A DNA stretch of 64,000 nucleotides from Longispora albida DSM 44784 (GCF_000379825.1 NZ_KB903815.1:137583-201582), one strand, 5' to 3'. Shown: positions 52,186-62,476, numbered from the stretch's first letter. Translations and numbers: made by a program. Notes: generated by a model from the letters alone, not told the origin.

Positions 52186-52347
52186 GTCCGCCCCCTCAGC
52201 AGTTCCCTTGGCAGTGATCCGCCCACAGAGCCTAGCCCTGCCCTCTGCCCGCGCGGAGCGAGGTCGCTAGATCGCTGTTACAGCGCCAGAAGCGCTGTTT
52301 TACCCCAGCCCCAAATCAAGATCTTTATTTTTGTACCCGCTGCGTGA

Positions 52348-52379
52348 GGCTGCCGGGGAACCCACGTCCCCCGGCAGCC
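52348..52379 (-). terminator. Terminator of dnaN
   Basis: Perfect 11-bp stem GGCTGCCGGGG / CCCCGGCAGCC with a 10-nt loop, 37 nt downstream of the dnaN stop. Confidence 0.7.
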
Positions 52380-52415
52380 CTCCCACGACCACAGGCAGCC
52401 CGCACGCCCAGCCGG

Positions 52416-53558
52416 CTACGAGTTGAGCCTGATCGGCATCAGCAGGTACCGGTAGGCGGCCTTAGCGTCGGCGTCGGAGTTGCCGTCCTCGGCGCTCGCC
52501 GACAGCACGGCTGGCTTCATCGGGTTCGTGAACGACAGCACCGCGACCGGCCCGTCCAGCACCGACAGGCCGTCGAGCAGGAACTGGTGGTTGAACGCGA
52601 TCGTCATCGCCTCGCCGGAGTACTCACACTCCAGCGCCTCGCTCGCCCGCGCGTCCTCGGTACCGCCGGCCTCGACGACCAGGCCGTCCTCGCTGAAACT
52701 GAGCCGGACCGGAGTGGAGCGCTCCGCCACCAGTGCGACACGCTTGACCACCTCGACCAGCGACGAGGCCTTGACCCGCGCCTGGGCGTTGTACGCGTCA
52801 GGGAACAGCGACCGCAGCTTCGGGTAGTCGCCGTCCAGCAGGCGGCTGGTGGCGCGCCGGCCCTCGCCAGCGAAACCGATCATGCCCTCGCCGACGCCGT
52901 CGGCCGCGAGCGCGATGGTCACGTTGCCACCGAGCGGGCCGAGCGTCTTGGCGGTGTCGGCCAGCGTCCGCGCCGGTACGAGCGCCTGGAAGCTCGCACC
53001 GGGCTCCGCCGGGCTCCAGGTCAGCTCGCGCAGCGCAAGCCGGAACCGGTCGGTCGTGAGCATCGTGAGCGTCTCGCCCTCGAACTCCAGCCGGACGCCC
53101 GTCATCATCGGCAGGGTGTCGTCACGGCCCGCGGCTATGGCGACCTGTGCGACAGCGGCCGCGAAGGCCGCAGCGTCGATCTGACCGGCCGTAGGAGGCA
53201 TCTCCGGCAGGGTGGGGTAGTCCTCGACCGGCATGGTCGGCAGGGTGAACCTGGCGCTGCCACAGGTCAGCTCCAGATGCGAGCCGACAGCAGCCACGTC
53301 GACCGGCTTGGCCGGGAGCGCCTTGGTGATCTCGGCGAGCAGGCGGCCGGACACCAGGGTCACGCCGTCGGACTCGGCGTTCACCAGGACCCGCACCTGG
53401 CTGGACACCTCGTAGTCGAAGCCGGACACCGTCAGGTGGCCGTCGGCGACCCGCAGCAGCACACCGGCGAGCACCGGAACCGGCGGGCGGTTCGGCAGGC
53501 TCTTGGCTGTCCACGCCACTGCCTCGGCGAGCGCGTCTCGCTCTACCCGGAACTTCAT
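52416..53558 (-). CDS. dnaN: DNA polymerase III sliding clamp (beta subunit)
   Basis: 380 residues, three clamp domains. It starts MKFRVERDALAEAVAWTAKSLPNRP and ends YRYLLMPIRLNS, which is the conserved C-terminal MPIR-L motif. VGFAGEGRRATSRLLDGDYPKL-like loops and LTMLTTDRFRLALRELTW are typical. The ring holds the polymerase on DNA. It starts 8 nt after GGGGGC, next to oriC, and is transcribed away from it. Confidence 0.97.
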   Translation of the reverse strand: MKFRVERDALAEAVAWTAKSLPNRPPVPVLAGVLLRVADGHLTVSGFDYEVSSQVRVLVNAESDGVTLVSGRLLAEITKALPAKPVDVAAVGSHLELTCGSARFTLPTMPVEDYPTLPEMPPTAGQIDAAAFAAAVAQVAIAAGRDDTLPMMTGVRLEFEGETLTMLTTDRFRLALRELTWSPAEPGASFQALVPARTLADTAKTLGPLGGNVTIALAADGVGEGMIGFAGEGRRATSRLLDGDYPKLRSLFPDAYNAQARVKASSLVEVVKRVALVAERSTPVRLSFSEDGLVVEAGGTEDARASEALECEYSGEAMTIAFNHQFLLDGLSVLDGPVAVLSFTNPMKPAVLSASAEDGNSDADAKAAYRYLLMPIRLNS

Positions 53559-54165
53559 GCTGCCCCCTTCATCGATTGCCTTGGATAGCTTGGCTGCGCA
53601 GGCGCGGAGAGCGGTTCTCCACAGCTTTTCCCCAGCCCGTTCTTGATCTTTTTCTTCTTTAGAGAAGTACTCGTAGTAGTAGTCGGTCCTGTGGATACTG
53701 TGGATAACTCACGTTTTCCCAGGTGAGAAGCGTCGATGCCATGTGGATAACCTGTGGACGAACCTGTGGAGAACCTAGGGGTTTTTCCACAGGCCCTCCG
53801 TTGTCCACAATCTGTCCACAGGAAACGGCTAGTTATCCACAGGATATCCACAGGGTTTTCCCCAATCTGTGGATAACACTGTCCACAAGGTTGTCCACAG
53901 AAACCCCGCTGTTTTCCACAGATCTTGAGGGTTATCCACAGGCTATCCACAGGGTTGTCCACAGAGTTATCCACAGGCTGTGGAACAGCGATCTTCAACC
54001 CATAGGTGTACGTGGATCGAATGCGCGGGAAACGTGAACCGGCCACCGTCCACAGCCGACGCCCGGACCGCTCGACGGCACGGGTGCCGGAGGTGCGGAT
54101 GGGGCTCGTGGTGTCCGTCTGGGGCCTCTCCGGCACTCGGCAGCCTTCGCCTTGTGCCGTGCCCA
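53559..54165. other. Chromosomal replication origin oriC
   Basis: 607 nt between dnaN and dnaA. Nine perfect DnaA boxes (TTATCCACA or TTGTCCACA in either orientation) start at 53699, 53742, 53801, 53833, 53868, 53891, 53932, 53955 and 53967. At least eight more differ by one base (TTTTCCACA, CTGTCCACA, ATATCCACA and others). Both orientations occur. An AT-rich tract lies at 53640-53670 on the dnaN side. Confidence 0.97.
53641..53707. promoter_or_regulatory. Putative basal origin unwinding system
   Basis: Two abutting head-to-tail boxes TGTGGATAC (53690-53698) and TGTGGATAA (53699-53707), then the GC-rich TCGGTCC (53683-53689), then TAGTAGTAG (53674-53682), then an AT-rich run (53641-53668). 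Read 3' to 5' away from the boxes, the trinucleotides give GAT repeats, the DnaA-trio motif. Confidence 0.65.
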
Positions 54166-56025
54166 TCACGGAGCCTGGAGCTTGATGCGGTTGGTCAGCT
54201 CGGCGATCTGGTTGTACAGCGAGCGCCGCTCGGCCATCTGCTGCCTGACCTTCCGGTCGGCGTGCATCACCGTCGTATGGTCCCGGCCGCCGAACGCCGC
54301 CCCGATCCGGGGCAGTGAGAGGTCGGTCAGCTCTCTGCACAGGTACATGGCGACCTGGCGGGCCCCGACCAGCAGCCGGGAGCGCGAGTGGCCGCGCAGG
54401 TCCTCCACGGTCACCCCGAAGTACTCGGCGGTCTCGTGCATGATCTGGTCGGCCGAGAGCTCCGGGCCCTCGCCCTCCGGGATCAGGTCCCGCAGGACCT
54501 CCTCCGCGAGGTGCAGCTCGACCGACGTCCGGTTCAGGCTGGCGAAGGCCGTCACCCGGATCAGCGCGCCCTCCAGCTCCCGGATCGACGAGGAGATCTG
54601 GGAGGCGATGAACTCCAGTACCTCCGGCGGGGCGTACAGCCGCTCCTGTGCCGCCTTCTTCTGGAGGATCGCGATCCTCGTCTCCAGGTCGGGCATCTGG
54701 ATGTCGGCGAGCAGGCCCCACTCGAAGCGGGTACGCAGCCGGTCCTCCAGGGTCGCCAGCTGGCGCGGCGAGCGGTCGGAGGTGATCACGATCTGCTTGT
54801 TCGCGTTGTGGAGCGTGTTGAAGGTGTGGAAGAACTCCTCCTGGGTCCGTTCCCGGTTCTCCAGGAACTGGATGTCGTCGATCAGGAGGATGTCCACGTC
54901 GCGGTACCGGCGCTGGAACGCGCTCGTCTTGTCGTCCCGCAGCGAGTTGATGAAGTCGTTGGTGAATTCCTCGGTGGACACGTAGCGGACGGACCGCGCG
55001 TTGCCGAGGGTCACGGAGTAGTGCCCGATCGCGTGCAGCAGGTGGGTCTTGCCCAGCCCGGAGTGCCCGTAGATGAACAGCGGGTTGTACGCCTTGGCCG
55101 GCGACTCCGACACGGCGACCGCCGCGGCGTGCGCGAACCGGTTCGACGAGCCGATCACGAACGTCTCGAACATGTACTTCGGGTTGAGCCGGGACAGCCC
55201 GTTGTCGGCCTTCGGGTCCCGGCCGGCGTTGCGGCGGACGTAGTCGCCGGGATGCGGGGCGTCGGCGGCCCGGGCGGCGGCGGACTGGGCGCTGCCAGCG
55301 GTACTGATCGGTGGCTTGCCGCCCGCGGCACCCTCCAGGGCTGCCGGGCCGCGCCGCTCGGCCTCCAGCGCGTCGGCCGTGGCGTGGTTCGCGATGACCT
55401 GGTCGTACTCGACCGGGTTCGTCAGGCCGGGCAGCGCCACGGCCTGGGGCTGGCCGTCCACGTGCGACACCGGGGCGTCTGGCCGCCGGGTACGCCGCGC
55501 ACGGGACGGGCTCGGCTGCTCGGTCACCGCGGCCTGGCTGGGCGCCGGGTCGAACGGCAGCAACCCTGCCGGGTTGACCGGGGCGGCCTGGACGGCGTGC
55601 GGCATCGGAGCCGGGTCGGGCACGACCGGCGGGGCCATCGGCACCGGAGCCTCGTAGACCGGCGGAACTGGAACCGGTGCCGCGGCCGGGGCACCGGGAA
55701 GCACAGGAGAAGAGGTGACCGGCGCGGGAGCCGCCTGGGCCTGGTCGGGAGCCGAGGCCGGGTCCGGCGGGCGGACGGTCACGGCCACCTGGATCGGGCG
55801 GCCCAGCCTGCGGGACAGCGCCTCGGTGATGGCCGGCCGGAGCTTGGTCTCGATGACGTCCCGGGTGAAGGTGTCGGGGACGGAGATCAGAGCAGTGTCC
55901 TCCACCAGGGCGCGGAGCCTGGTGAGCCGCAGATACGCCCGCTGCTGTGGTGAGATCAGGCCGTCGGAGAGCTCGTCCGTCGCCGAGGTCCACACCGTCG
56001 CGAGGTCGACCGGATTGTCGGTCAC
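54166..56025 (-). CDS. dnaA: Chromosomal replication initiator protein DnaA
   Basis: 619 residues. Domain I (about 1-95, [17 protein letters not shown]) is followed by a long Pro/Ala-rich domain II (about 95-265). Domain III has Walker [12 protein letters not shown] (K326) and Walker [12 protein letters not shown]. Domain IV ends [23 protein letters not shown], the DnaA-box-binding signature. The GTG at 56025 is 8 nt after GGGAGG. Its domain II is long, common in actinobacteria. Transcription runs into oriC. Confidence 0.97.
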   Translation of the reverse strand: MTDNPVDLATVWTSATDELSDGLISPQQRAYLRLTRLRALVEDTALISVPDTFTRDVIETKLRPAITEALSRRLGRPIQVAVTVRPPDPASAPDQAQAAPAPVTSSPVLPGAPAAAPVPVPPVYEAPVPMAPPVVPDPAPMPHAVQAAPVNPAGLLPFDPAPSQAAVTEQPSPSRARRTRRPDAPVSHVDGQPQAVALPGLTNPVEYDQVIANHATADALEAERRGPAALEGAAGGKPPISTAGSAQSAAARAADAPHPGDYVRRNAGRDPKADNGLSRLNPKYMFETFVIGSSNRFAHAAAVAVSESPAKAYNPLFIYGHSGLGKTHLLHAIGHYSVTLGNARSVRYVSTEEFTNDFINSLRDDKTSAFQRRYRDVDILLIDDIQFLENRERTQEEFFHTFNTLHNANKQIVITSDRSPRQLATLEDRLRTRFEWGLLADIQMPDLETRIAILQKKAAQERLYAPPEVLEFIASQISSSIRELEGALIRVTAFASLNRTSVELHLAEEVLRDLIPEGEGPELSADQIMHETAEYFGVTVEDLRGHSRSRLLVGARQVAMYLCRELTDLSLPRIGAAFGGRDHTTVMHADRKVRQQMAERRSLYNQIAELTNRIKLQAP

Positions 56026-56073
56026 GGCCGCGCCTCCCTGGGTTGAATACCTGGTGTTGACTTGCGAGTGATG

Positions 56074-56128
56074 AGTTTTCCACAGGCTCCGTACCGGTGC
56101 CACAACAGGGCCGAGCCTGTGGAAAACT
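56074..56128. promoter_or_regulatory. Inverted DnaA-box-like pair in the dnaA-rpmH promoter region
   Basis: Perfect 16-bp inverted repeat: AGTTTTCCACAGGCTC (56074-56089) and its exact complement (56113-56128), 23 nt apart. Each arm carries TTTTCCACA, one base from a DnaA box. It lies 49 nt upstream of the dnaA start and could let DnaA repress its own gene. Confidence 0.6.
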
Positions 56129-56218
56129 GGCCGGAGACCGGCGTGTTCGCACATCCCGGTGAGGCACAACACCTGGCCAGCGCCCTACCCTGAAGGGTCG
56201 GTGACTTCGACCCTGGGC

Positions 56219-56224
56219 TATGCT
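56219..56224 (+). promoter_or_regulatory. Possible -10 element (TATGCT) of the rpmH operon
   Basis: TATGCT, 59 nt before the rpmH start. No good -35 was found at the normal distance. Confidence 0.3.
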
Positions 56225-56283
56225 GGTCGGCGCGGCATGCCCGCACCTGTTTCTGAAGTACTCAAGACTACGGAGCCCGTGAC

Positions 56284-56421
56284 GTGAGCAAGCGCACCTT
56301 CCAGCCGAACAACCGCCGGCGCGCCAAGACCCACGGCTTCCGGCTGCGCATGAGCACCCGGGCCGGCCGTGCCATCCTGTCCGCCCGCCGGGGCAAGGGC
56401 CGCAAGACCCTCTCCGCCTAG
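56284..56421 (+). CDS. rpmH: Ribosomal protein bL34
   Basis: 45 residues. [21 protein letters not shown] and [23 protein letters not shown] are the L34 consensus in full. Arg/Lys-rich and bound to 23S rRNA. First gene of the rightward origin operon, divergent from dnaA. Confidence 0.97.
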   Translation: MSKRTFQPNNRRRAKTHGFRLRMSTRAGRAILSARRGKGRKTLSA

Positions 56422-56450
56422 GTCCTGCGACCGGTCTGCTGAGCCGTGTA

Positions 56451-56852
56451 GTGCTGCCCGCCGCATCCAGGCTGCGCCGCCGCGCCGAGTTCAGCGTGAC
56501 CGTCCGCTCTGGCCGCAAGGCCAGCCGGGGCTCGCTCGTCGTGCACCTGGCGCCCGCGCCAGAGCCGGAAGCAGTATCGCCAGCGTCGGAAACCCGCCCG
56601 GAGGGCCTCCCAGTGCCCCGGGCGGGTTTCGTCGTGTCCAAAGCCGTCGGCAACGCCGTGACCCGTAACAAGGTCAAGCGGCGGCTGCGCGCCCTGGTCG
56701 GCTCCCGGCTGGAGGGCCTGCCGCCCGGCAGCTCGCTCGTCGTGCGGGCGCTGCCGAGCGCCGCGGCCCGCTCGTACGAGAAGATGGGTGTTGATCTCGA
56801 CGAGGCGCTCGCCGCGGCACAGGCGCCGCGCAGGCAGCGAGGAGGCGCGTGA
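56451..56852 (+). CDS. rnpA: Ribonuclease P protein component
   Basis: 133 residues. [27 protein letters not shown], then the RNR-type signature [19 protein letters not shown] (landmark [14 protein letters not shown]). Residues about 37-50 ([16 protein letters not shown]) are an insertion in the loop before the signature that many RnpA proteins lack. With the RNA subunit it matures tRNA 5' ends. It overlaps yidD by one base. Confidence 0.93.
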   Translation: MLPAASRLRRRAEFSVTVRSGRKASRGSLVVHLAPAPEPEAVSPASETRPEGLPVPRAGFVVSKAVGNAVTRNKVKRRLRALVGSRLEGLPPGSSLVVRALPSAAARSYEKMGVDLDEALAAAQAPRRQRGGA

Positions 56853-57136
56853 TGGCCGCCGTGCCGTTTCCCACGACATTCGCAGCCCGTTTACTGGCTT
56901 TCCCGATCGTCGCGTACCGTCGATGGGTAAGCCCGGCGCTGCCGGCGCGCTGCCGGTTCCACCCGTCCTGTAGTGCCTACGCTCTGGAGGCGTTGGCTAC
57001 GCACGGTGCCTTGCGGGGGATCCGGCTGACGCTCTGGCGGCTGCTGCGCTGCCAACCATTCCACCCAGGCGGCTATGACCCGGTGCCCCTGCCGGGCGGC
57101 CGCCACCCTGGCGATGCGACTGGAGCCGTGACGTGA
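56852..57136 (+). CDS. yidD: Membrane protein insertion efficiency factor YidD
   Basis: 94 residues. [31 protein letters not shown] carries the conserved CRFxPSCSxYA motif (in parts: [17 protein letters not shown]), and [17 protein letters not shown] follows. It has an N-terminal amphipathic helix that lies on the membrane. It supports YidC insertion of proteins. ATG 56852 (6 nt after GGAGG) is preferred over GTG 56849. Confidence 0.93.
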   Translation: MAAVPFPTTFAARLLAFPIVAYRRWVSPALPARCRFHPSCSAYALEALATHGALRGIRLTLWRLLRCQPFHPGGYDPVPLPGGRHPGDATGAVT

Positions 57137-58041
57137 GTCTCGACTGGATCTACTGGGGCATCTCGTGGCTGCTCCTGCGCTGGCACGAGCTCTGGGACGG
57201 CATCGGTGTGCCCGCCACCAAGGTGATCGGCACGAACTGGTCCTGGATCCTCGCCATCGTCTTCCTGGTGATCACCGTCCGGATCCTGCTCTTCCCGCTG
57301 TTCGTGAAGCAGATCCGCTCCCAGCGGGCCATGCAGGCCATCCAGCCCAAGGTCAAGGAACTCCAGGCCAAGCACAAGGGCGACAAGGAGACCCTCCAGC
57401 GTGAGCTGATGGAGCTCTACCGCAAGGAGAAGGCCAACCCGCTGATGGGCTGCCTCCCCCTGCTGCTCCAGATGCCGGTCTTCCTCGGCCTGCTGCACGT
57501 CCTGCGCCGGATCACCCCGGACAACAACCTCACGACGCTGTACGGCTGGACCGACGCCCAGTTCAAGAGCGCAGCCGACGCCCAGCTGCTCGGCGCGCCG
57601 ATCTCCGCGAAGTTCGGCTCGACGGCCGGTGAGCTCGCCGCCTGGGGCGCCAGCACCACGACAGTGAAGATCGTGTCGGGCCTGCTGATCCTGACGATGA
57701 TGGTCACGACGTACCTGACCAGCCGTCAGATGATCCTCAAGACCGGATGGTCGGAGGACCCGCAGCAGAAGATGATCCAGCGGCTGATGCTCTACGGCAT
57801 CCCGGTCACCCTGCTGATCTCCGGGTACCTGTTCCCGATCGGCGTGATCATCTACTGGGTCACCACCAACCTCTTCTCCCTGGGCCAGCAGTTCTGGGTG
57901 CTGAAGAAGTACCCGCCGCCGCCTGCCACCGTGAAGGTCGGCGAGAAGACCAAGACCGCAGCCCCGATCGCCACCACCGTCGAGGCCCCGAAGCCCGGCG
58001 TGAAGCCCGCCAACCCCAAGAAGCGCGGGGCACGGCGGTAG
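57133..58041 (+). CDS. yidC: Membrane protein insertase YidC
   Basis: 302 residues, the short Oxa1-type form of Gram-positive bacteria. The core helices contain [33 protein letters not shown] (with the conserved Arg of the hydrophilic groove), [23 protein letters not shown] and [35 protein letters not shown] (landmarks quoted in parts). The tail is Lys/Pro-rich and cytoplasmic. The GTG start overlaps the yidD stop. Confidence 0.95.
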   Translation: MSLDWIYWGISWLLLRWHELWDGIGVPATKVIGTNWSWILAIVFLVITVRILLFPLFVKQIRSQRAMQAIQPKVKELQAKHKGDKETLQRELMELYRKEKANPLMGCLPLLLQMPVFLGLLHVLRRITPDNNLTTLYGWTDAQFKSAADAQLLGAPISAKFGSTAGELAAWGASTTTVKIVSGLLILTMMVTTYLTSRQMILKTGWSEDPQQKMIQRLMLYGIPVTLLISGYLFPIGVIIYWVTTNLFSLGQQFWVLKKYPPPPATVKVGEKTKTAAPIATTVEAPKPGVKPANPKKRGARR

Positions 58042-58108
58042 CAGGGCCGAGGAACTTCAGACCACTGGCGTTGGGCGCCGAACCGCCGGAACGTAGGAGA
58101 TAAACACT

Positions 58109-58642
58109 GTGACCGACACGAGCACGCCACAGGCCGAACCGGCCGCCGAGGCCGCCGCTAAGCCGGCCAAGGTCCAGGCCGATCCGGAGGCGCTGTTCCG
58201 GGAGAGCGAGATCGCGGCCGACTACCTCGAGGGGCTGCTCGACATCCTCGACTACGACGGGGACATCGACGAGGTGGTCCAGAACGGCCGGCCGCTCGTC
58301 GAGATCGTCGGTGACGGGCTGGACGGCCTGGTCGGCCCGCGGGGCGCGACCCTGGAGGCCCTGCAGGAGCTGGCCCGGCTGGCGGTCTACAACCAGACCG
58401 GTCACCCGAGCCGGCTGCTGGTCGACGTCGGCGGCTTCCGCGACGCCCGCCGCAAGGAGCTGGCCGCGATCGCCAAGACCGCTATCGACAAGGTCAAGGA
58501 GAGCGGTGAGGCCCTCCGGCTGGAGCCGATGAGCGCGTTCGAGCGCAAGTGCGTGCACGACGTGATCACCGCGACCGCCGGTGTGCGCAGCGAATCCGAA
58601 GGCGTCGAGCCGGCTCGCCGCGTCGTCGTCCTGCCGGAGTGA
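58109..58642 (+). CDS. khpB: KH and R3H domain RNA-binding protein (Jag/KhpB)
   Basis: 177 residues. A disordered Ala/Pro N-terminus (1-30) is followed by a KH-like domain (about 70-120: [25 protein letters not shown]) and an R3H domain (about 120-177: [29 protein letters not shown]). It lacks the Jag-N domain of Firmicutes. It binds RNA and is linked to cell elongation and division. Its stop overlaps rsmG by one base (TGATG). Confidence 0.9.
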   Translation: MTDTSTPQAEPAAEAAAKPAKVQADPEALFRESEIAADYLEGLLDILDYDGDIDEVVQNGRPLVEIVGDGLDGLVGPRGATLEALQELARLAVYNQTGHPSRLLVDVGGFRDARRKELAAIAKTAIDKVKESGEALRLEPMSAFERKCVHDVITATAGVRSESEGVEPARRVVVLPE

Positions 58643-59457
58643 TGAGCACTTCGCCCGGGCCGGACGAGAACGCGATGGCGTCCGAGCCCGGGCTTTCGGG
58701 TTCTTCCGCTGCCGAGAACACGGACGCTGCAGAGAACACGGACGCTGCAGAGAACACGGACGCTGCCGAGAGCCCGGAGGTGCCTGCTGACGGCAGCCTG
58801 CCGGAGGAGTTCGCCGCTGCCGCCAGCGAGGTGTTCGGAGACCAGCTCGACACCGCCAAGGAGTACGCGCGGCTGCTCGCGACCGACGGCGTGATCCGTG
58901 GCCTGATCGGCCCGCGTGAGGCACCCAGGATCTGGGAACGTCACCTGCTCAACTGCGCCGTCCTCGGGGAACTGATCCCGTTGGGCGCGTCTGTGATTGA
59001 TGTGGGCTCTGGGGCAGGTTTGCCCGGTATCGTACTGGCTGTGGCCCGGCCAGATCTCCAGGTGACCCTGGTGGAGCCGCTCGCCCGGCGGACCGCCTTC
59101 CTGGACGAGGTGGTCAGCCAGCTCCGCCTGACCGGGGTCACCGTGACCCGGGGCCGGGCGGAGGAAGTGGACGTGGCACCCGCCGACGTGGTCACCGCCC
59201 GTGCCGTGGCACCCCTCGACCGGCTGGCCCGCTGGTGCCTGCCGCTCGCCGCGGCCGGAGGCAGGCTGCTCGCGTTGAAGGGTTCGTCAGCCGGGGACGA
59301 GATCGCCGAGCACCAGCACGTCCTGCGCAAGCTGGGCGGCGGGCCCGCCCGGGTACTCACGTGCGGGCAGGGCCTGGTGGAGCCGCCCACGACCGTGGTG
59401 GAAGTGGTCAGGGAACGAGTCGTCGCAGCAGGGGGCAGCCGGCTCCGACGCCGGTGA
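58642..59457 (+). CDS. rsmG: 16S rRNA (guanine527-N7)-methyltransferase
   Basis: 271 residues. An unusual low-complexity N-terminus (1-50) is encoded partly by 18-bp tandem repeats. The SAM domain follows: [37 protein letters not shown] (landmark [10 protein letters not shown]) and [22 protein letters not shown]. It methylates G527 of 16S rRNA; loss gives low-level streptomycin resistance in other bacteria. The ATG overlaps the khpB stop (TGATG). Confidence 0.93.
   Translation: MSTSPGPDENAMASEPGLSGSSAAENTDAAENTDAAENTDAAESPEVPADGSLPEEFAAAASEVFGDQLDTAKEYARLLATDGVIRGLIGPREAPRIWERHLLNCAVLGELIPLGASVIDVGSGAGLPGIVLAVARPDLQVTLVEPLARRTAFLDEVVSQLRLTGVTVTRGRAEEVDVAPADVVTARAVAPLDRLARWCLPLAAAGGRLLALKGSSAGDEIAEHQHVLRKLGGGPARVLTCGQGLVEPPTTVVEVVRERVVAAGGSRLRRR
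58708..58779 (+). repeat. 18-bp in-frame tandem repeats in rsmG
   Basis: Four units: GCTGCCGAGAACACGGAC (58708-58725), two with GCTGCA (58726-58761) and a diverged fourth (58762-58779). They encode AAENTD three times and AAESPE. Confidence 0.9.
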
Positions 59458-59478
59458 CAGACACGCCGAGGGGGGCTG

Positions 59479-61125
59479 ATGGCGGTGGGCCGGAAACGAA
59501 AGCAAGGACGGCCGCCCAGCGCCGTCGACGGCCGGCTGAGCGAGTCGGTCGGCAACGCCACCTCTGACGAGACGCAGGTACGGTCCGGCCGGATGAGCCG
59601 GGGAGTGACCAGGTCCCCGTTCGGTGCGGTACCGGGTGCGCCGGCTCCTGGCGGGCGTCCCGGGGCCGGGTCCGGCGCCGAGGGTGGCGTCCCGGCGGTG
59701 GCGTTCTCCTCGCCCGAGCCGGTGATCGAGGTCCGGCGGGCGTCCGGCTCCGCACCGGCGCCGAGGTACTTCGGGGACGGCGGTTTCGTCGCCAGGGACG
59801 CGGGCCCGGCTGGCGCCGGCGTGGACGGCGCGGTACCGGATGATGGGGTTGATCTTCGGGGTGCGGCCGGGCGCGATGGTCGATCGGGCAAATCCGGTAA
59901 GACCACGATGGACCCCCGCAAGGGCGGACAGTCCACAGCAAACTCCCGCCGGAAACCTGTCACTTCGCTGTCGGGTCGTGATTCGAGTACGGGCGCCGAT
60001 GGCGAGTACGGCTCTGTCCCCGTAGGCTTGCCGAGCGCCCCCCGATCGGGCGGAGACGCGGTGCCGGCCCCATCCGGTGCAGACTCCTCCGGAAGACCTG
60101 GAGATTCGGAGTCGCCCGCGGCTCAGGGAGCCGAATCCAGCGGAGCGGACACGGTGCAGGACGACAGCTACGGCGATGTTTCACGTGAAACCAGCGACAT
60201 CCCGCACCCCCGGATGGGGGATGTTTCACGTGAAACGAGCGCGACCGACATTGACGATGATCTTCCGCTGGCGATGGAGGCCAAGCGGGCGGTGAAGGTG
60301 CTCAACCCGGGTGGCAACGCCCTGCTGCCCCGCCCGGCCCACCGCCGGGTCATGTGCATCGCGAACCAGAAGGGCGGCGTGGGTAAGACCACCACCACGG
60401 TCAACGTGGCGGTTGCCCTGGCCCTGCACGGCAACCGGGTGCTGGTGATCGACCTCGACCCGCAGGGCAACGCCTCGACCGGGCTCGGCGTGGACCATCA
60501 CGCCGGAGTGCCCAGTATTTACGATGCTTTGATTGACAATGTCCCGTTGTGGGAGGTCACCCAGCAGGTCGAGGGCATCCCGAACCTGGCCTGTGTGCCC
60601 GCGACCATCGACCTGGCCGGCGCCGAGATCGAGCTGGTGAGCGTCGTGGCCCGGGAGTCGCGGCTCAAGCGGGCGATCGAGTCGTATCCCGAGGAGCTGG
60701 ACTACGTCCTGATCGACTGCCCGCCCTCGCTCGGCCTGCTGACGGTCAACGCGCTCGTCGCGGCCGAGGAGGTCATGATCCCGATCCAGTGTGAGTACTA
60801 CGCGCTGGAGGGTCTCGGCCAGCTGATCCGCAACATCGACCTCGTCCAGGCGCACCTGAACCCGCGGATCGAGGTCTCCACCATCCTGCTCACCATGTAC
60901 GACAAGCGGACCCGGCTGGCCGACCAGGTCGAGCAGGAGGTCCGCGGATACTTCGCCGACAAGGTTCTTCAGGCGGTTATCCCCAGAAACGTCCGAGTTT
61001 CCGAGGCGCCTAGCTATGGTCAGTCCGTGATGACCTACGACCCGGGCTCACGAGGCGCGACGAGTTACTTCGAGGCGGCGCAGGAGATCGCGCAGCGTGG
61101 GGCGAAGCTGGGAGGCGGCGCATGA
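59479..61125 (+). CDS. parA: Chromosome-partitioning ATPase ParA (Soj)
   Basis: 548 residues if the ATG at 59479, behind GAGGGGGGC, is used. The ATPase begins near residue 285 ([29 protein letters not shown]; deviant Walker A KGGVGKT, K303) and ends [18 protein letters not shown]. The first 230 residues are low-complexity, and the true start may lie further downstream, for example ATG 59908. Two parS sites lie inside the 5' coding part, giving DVSRETS twice. ParA gradients on the nucleoid pull ParB-parS complexes apart. Confidence 0.9.
   Translation: MAVGRKRKQGRPPSAVDGRLSESVGNATSDETQVRSGRMSRGVTRSPFGAVPGAPAPGGRPGAGSGAEGGVPAVAFSSPEPVIEVRRASGSAPAPRYFGDGGFVARDAGPAGAGVDGAVPDDGVDLRGAAGRDGRSGKSGKTTMDPRKGGQSTANSRRKPVTSLSGRDSSTGADGEYGSVPVGLPSAPRSGGDAVPAPSGADSSGRPGDSESPAAQGAESSGADTVQDDSYGDVSRETSDIPHPRMGDVSRETSATDIDDDLPLAMEAKRAVKVLNPGGNALLPRPAHRRVMCIANQKGGVGKTTTTVNVAVALALHGNRVLVIDLDPQGNASTGLGVDHHAGVPSIYDALIDNVPLWEVTQQVEGIPNLACVPATIDLAGAEIELVSVVARESRLKRAIESYPEELDYVLIDCPPSLGLLTVNALVAAEEVMIPIQCEYYALEGLGQLIRNIDLVQAHLNPRIEVSTILLTMYDKRTRLADQVEQEVRGYFADKVLQAVIPRNVRVSEAPSYGQSVMTYDPGSRGATSYFEAAQEIAQRGAKLGGGA
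60177..60192. promoter_or_regulatory. parS site 1 (in parA)
   Basis: TGTTTCACGTGAAACC, one base from the perfect palindrome TGTTTCACGTGAAACA. It lies in the parA coding sequence. Confidence 0.9.
60222..60237. promoter_or_regulatory. parS site 2 (in parA)
   Basis: TGTTTCACGTGAAACG, one mismatch at the last base. It lies 45 nt after site 1 in the same frame. Confidence 0.9.
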
Positions 61126-62165
61126 AGAACAACCGACGGCCGGGCGGACTGGGCCGGGGACTCGGCGCACTGATCCCCTCCGGGCCCGTCGCCGGGGCGG
61201 TCGCCGAGGCTGAGCGACCGGCGCCTCCGGCTCCCGCGCCGGAGACCGCTTCCGCCTCGGTCGAGGAGGTCGCTGCCCCGGTTTCTGTGGCTCAGGCCGC
61301 TGTGCCCGCCCAGGCCGTGCCGGTCGCGGCCGAAGAGCTTTCGCCGGTACCGGGAGCGCGGTTCCGTGAGCTGCCGATCGACGCGATCACGCCGAACCCC
61401 AAGCAGCCCAGGCAGATCTTCGACGACGAGGCGCTCGACGAGCTCAAGACCTCGATCCGTGAGGTCGGCTTCCTCCAGCCGATCGTCGTCCGGGAAGCCG
61501 GGGAGGGCAAGTACGAGCTGATCATGGGTGAGCGCCGCTGGCGGTCCGCCCAGGCGATCGGGCTCACCGCGATCCCGGCCATCATCCGGGAGACCTCCGA
61601 CGACGCGCTGCTCCGGGACGCCCTGCTGGAGAACATCCACCGGGCCAACCTGAACCCGCTCGAAGAGGGCGCTGCCTACCAGCAGCTGCTCGAAGAGTTC
61701 GGCGCGACCCACGAGGAACTGTCGAAGCGGATCGGCCGCAGCCGCCCCCAGATCACCAACACCATCCGGCTGCTGAACCTGCCGCCGTCGGTGCAGCGCC
61801 GCGTCGCGGCCGGCGTCCTGACGGCTGGGCACGCGCGGGCACTGCTGTCCCTGGACTCGGCGGACGCCCAGGAGGCGCTGGCGCTGCGGATCGTGGCCGA
61901 GGGCCTGTCGGTCCGGGTCACCGAGGAGCTGGTGTCGCTCGGCGTGCAGGAAACCAAGAAGGCGAGCCCGGCGGCGCGGCGCGCGGTACCCCGGGCGCCC
62001 GCGCTGAGCGAGCTGGCCGAGAAGCTGTGCGACCGGTTCGACACCAAGGTGAAGGTGGACCTCGGCAAGCGCAAGGGCAAGATCACGATCGAGTTCGCCA
62101 CTGTGGACGACCTGGAGCGGATCGTGGGCGTGATCGGCCTGGACCGTCCGGCGGACGAAGACTGA
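61122..62165 (+). CDS. parB: ParB/Spo0J chromosome-partitioning protein
   Basis: 347 residues. The N-terminal ParA-interacting helix ([14 protein letters not shown]) is followed by an Ala/Pro linker, then the CTPase part [38 protein letters not shown] with [11 protein letters not shown] (the GxRxxA/GERR motif), then the HTH ([22 protein letters not shown]) that reads parS. The C-terminal part dimerises. It overlaps parA by four bases. It spreads from parS as a CTP-gated clamp. Confidence 0.97.
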   Translation: MKNNRRPGGLGRGLGALIPSGPVAGAVAEAERPAPPAPAPETASASVEEVAAPVSVAQAAVPAQAVPVAAEELSPVPGARFRELPIDAITPNPKQPRQIFDDEALDELKTSIREVGFLQPIVVREAGEGKYELIMGERRWRSAQAIGLTAIPAIIRETSDDALLRDALLENIHRANLNPLEEGAAYQQLLEEFGATHEELSKRIGRSRPQITNTIRLLNLPPSVQRRVAAGVLTAGHARALLSLDSADAQEALALRIVAEGLSVRVTEELVSLGVQETKKASPAARRAVPRAPALSELAEKLCDRFDTKVKVDLGKRKGKITIEFATVDDLERIVGVIGLDRPADED

Positions 62166-62476
62166 GCAAGGTTGGCAGGAGAGGGTCCCGGTTGGCTTCG
62201 GCCGCCGGGGCTCTTTTGTGTTCGGGGCTTGGGGGCCGGCCGGGGTGGGGAAGCGGGAGTCTGCTCGCGTCCGGGGGCGGCGGTGGTGACTGTCTATCGT
62301 GGATCTGGTGTTGTAGTGGTGATGCTCGATGGGTGCGCGATGTGGTGGGCATTTCGGGGCGAATACTGACTTATCTCCAGCCTACCCGATCACCCACGGG
62401 AGAAACGTCACGGTGACGGAAGTCCGGTCGCACCTGCGGTGTGTCCAAGGTGGCGCGACTGGGCTAAGGTCCGGAT
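62166..62476. other. Intergenic gap after parB
   Basis: 311 nt, G-rich on the plus strand. A weak hairpin (CCCGG...CCGGG near 62186-62213) followed by CTCTTTTGT may end the par operon. No gene or parS site was seen. TAAGGT near its end (62465-62470) is the likely -10 of the next gene. Confidence 0.5.
62465..62470 (+). promoter_or_regulatory. -10 element (TAAGGT) of a leaderless transcript
   Basis: TAAGGT ends 6 nt before the GTG at 62477. Confidence 0.45.

Noticed and set aside
53690..53990. Repeated 9-mers in the dnaA-dnaN gap looked at first like a short repeat array or CRISPR.
   Set aside because: The repeats are DnaA boxes in both orientations with irregular 2-40 nt spacing and no equal-length spacers. 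No cas genes are near.
53555..56677. A frame of about 1000 codons on the minus strand across oriC and dnaA.
   Set aside because: It crosses the origin and lies in a different frame from dnaA. Its sequence is low-complexity Arg/Pro/Gly, so it is spurious.
62166..62476. Short frames in the gap after parB as a small gene.
   Set aside because: Composition is G-rich without codon bias or a start signal. The next gene has its own -10.
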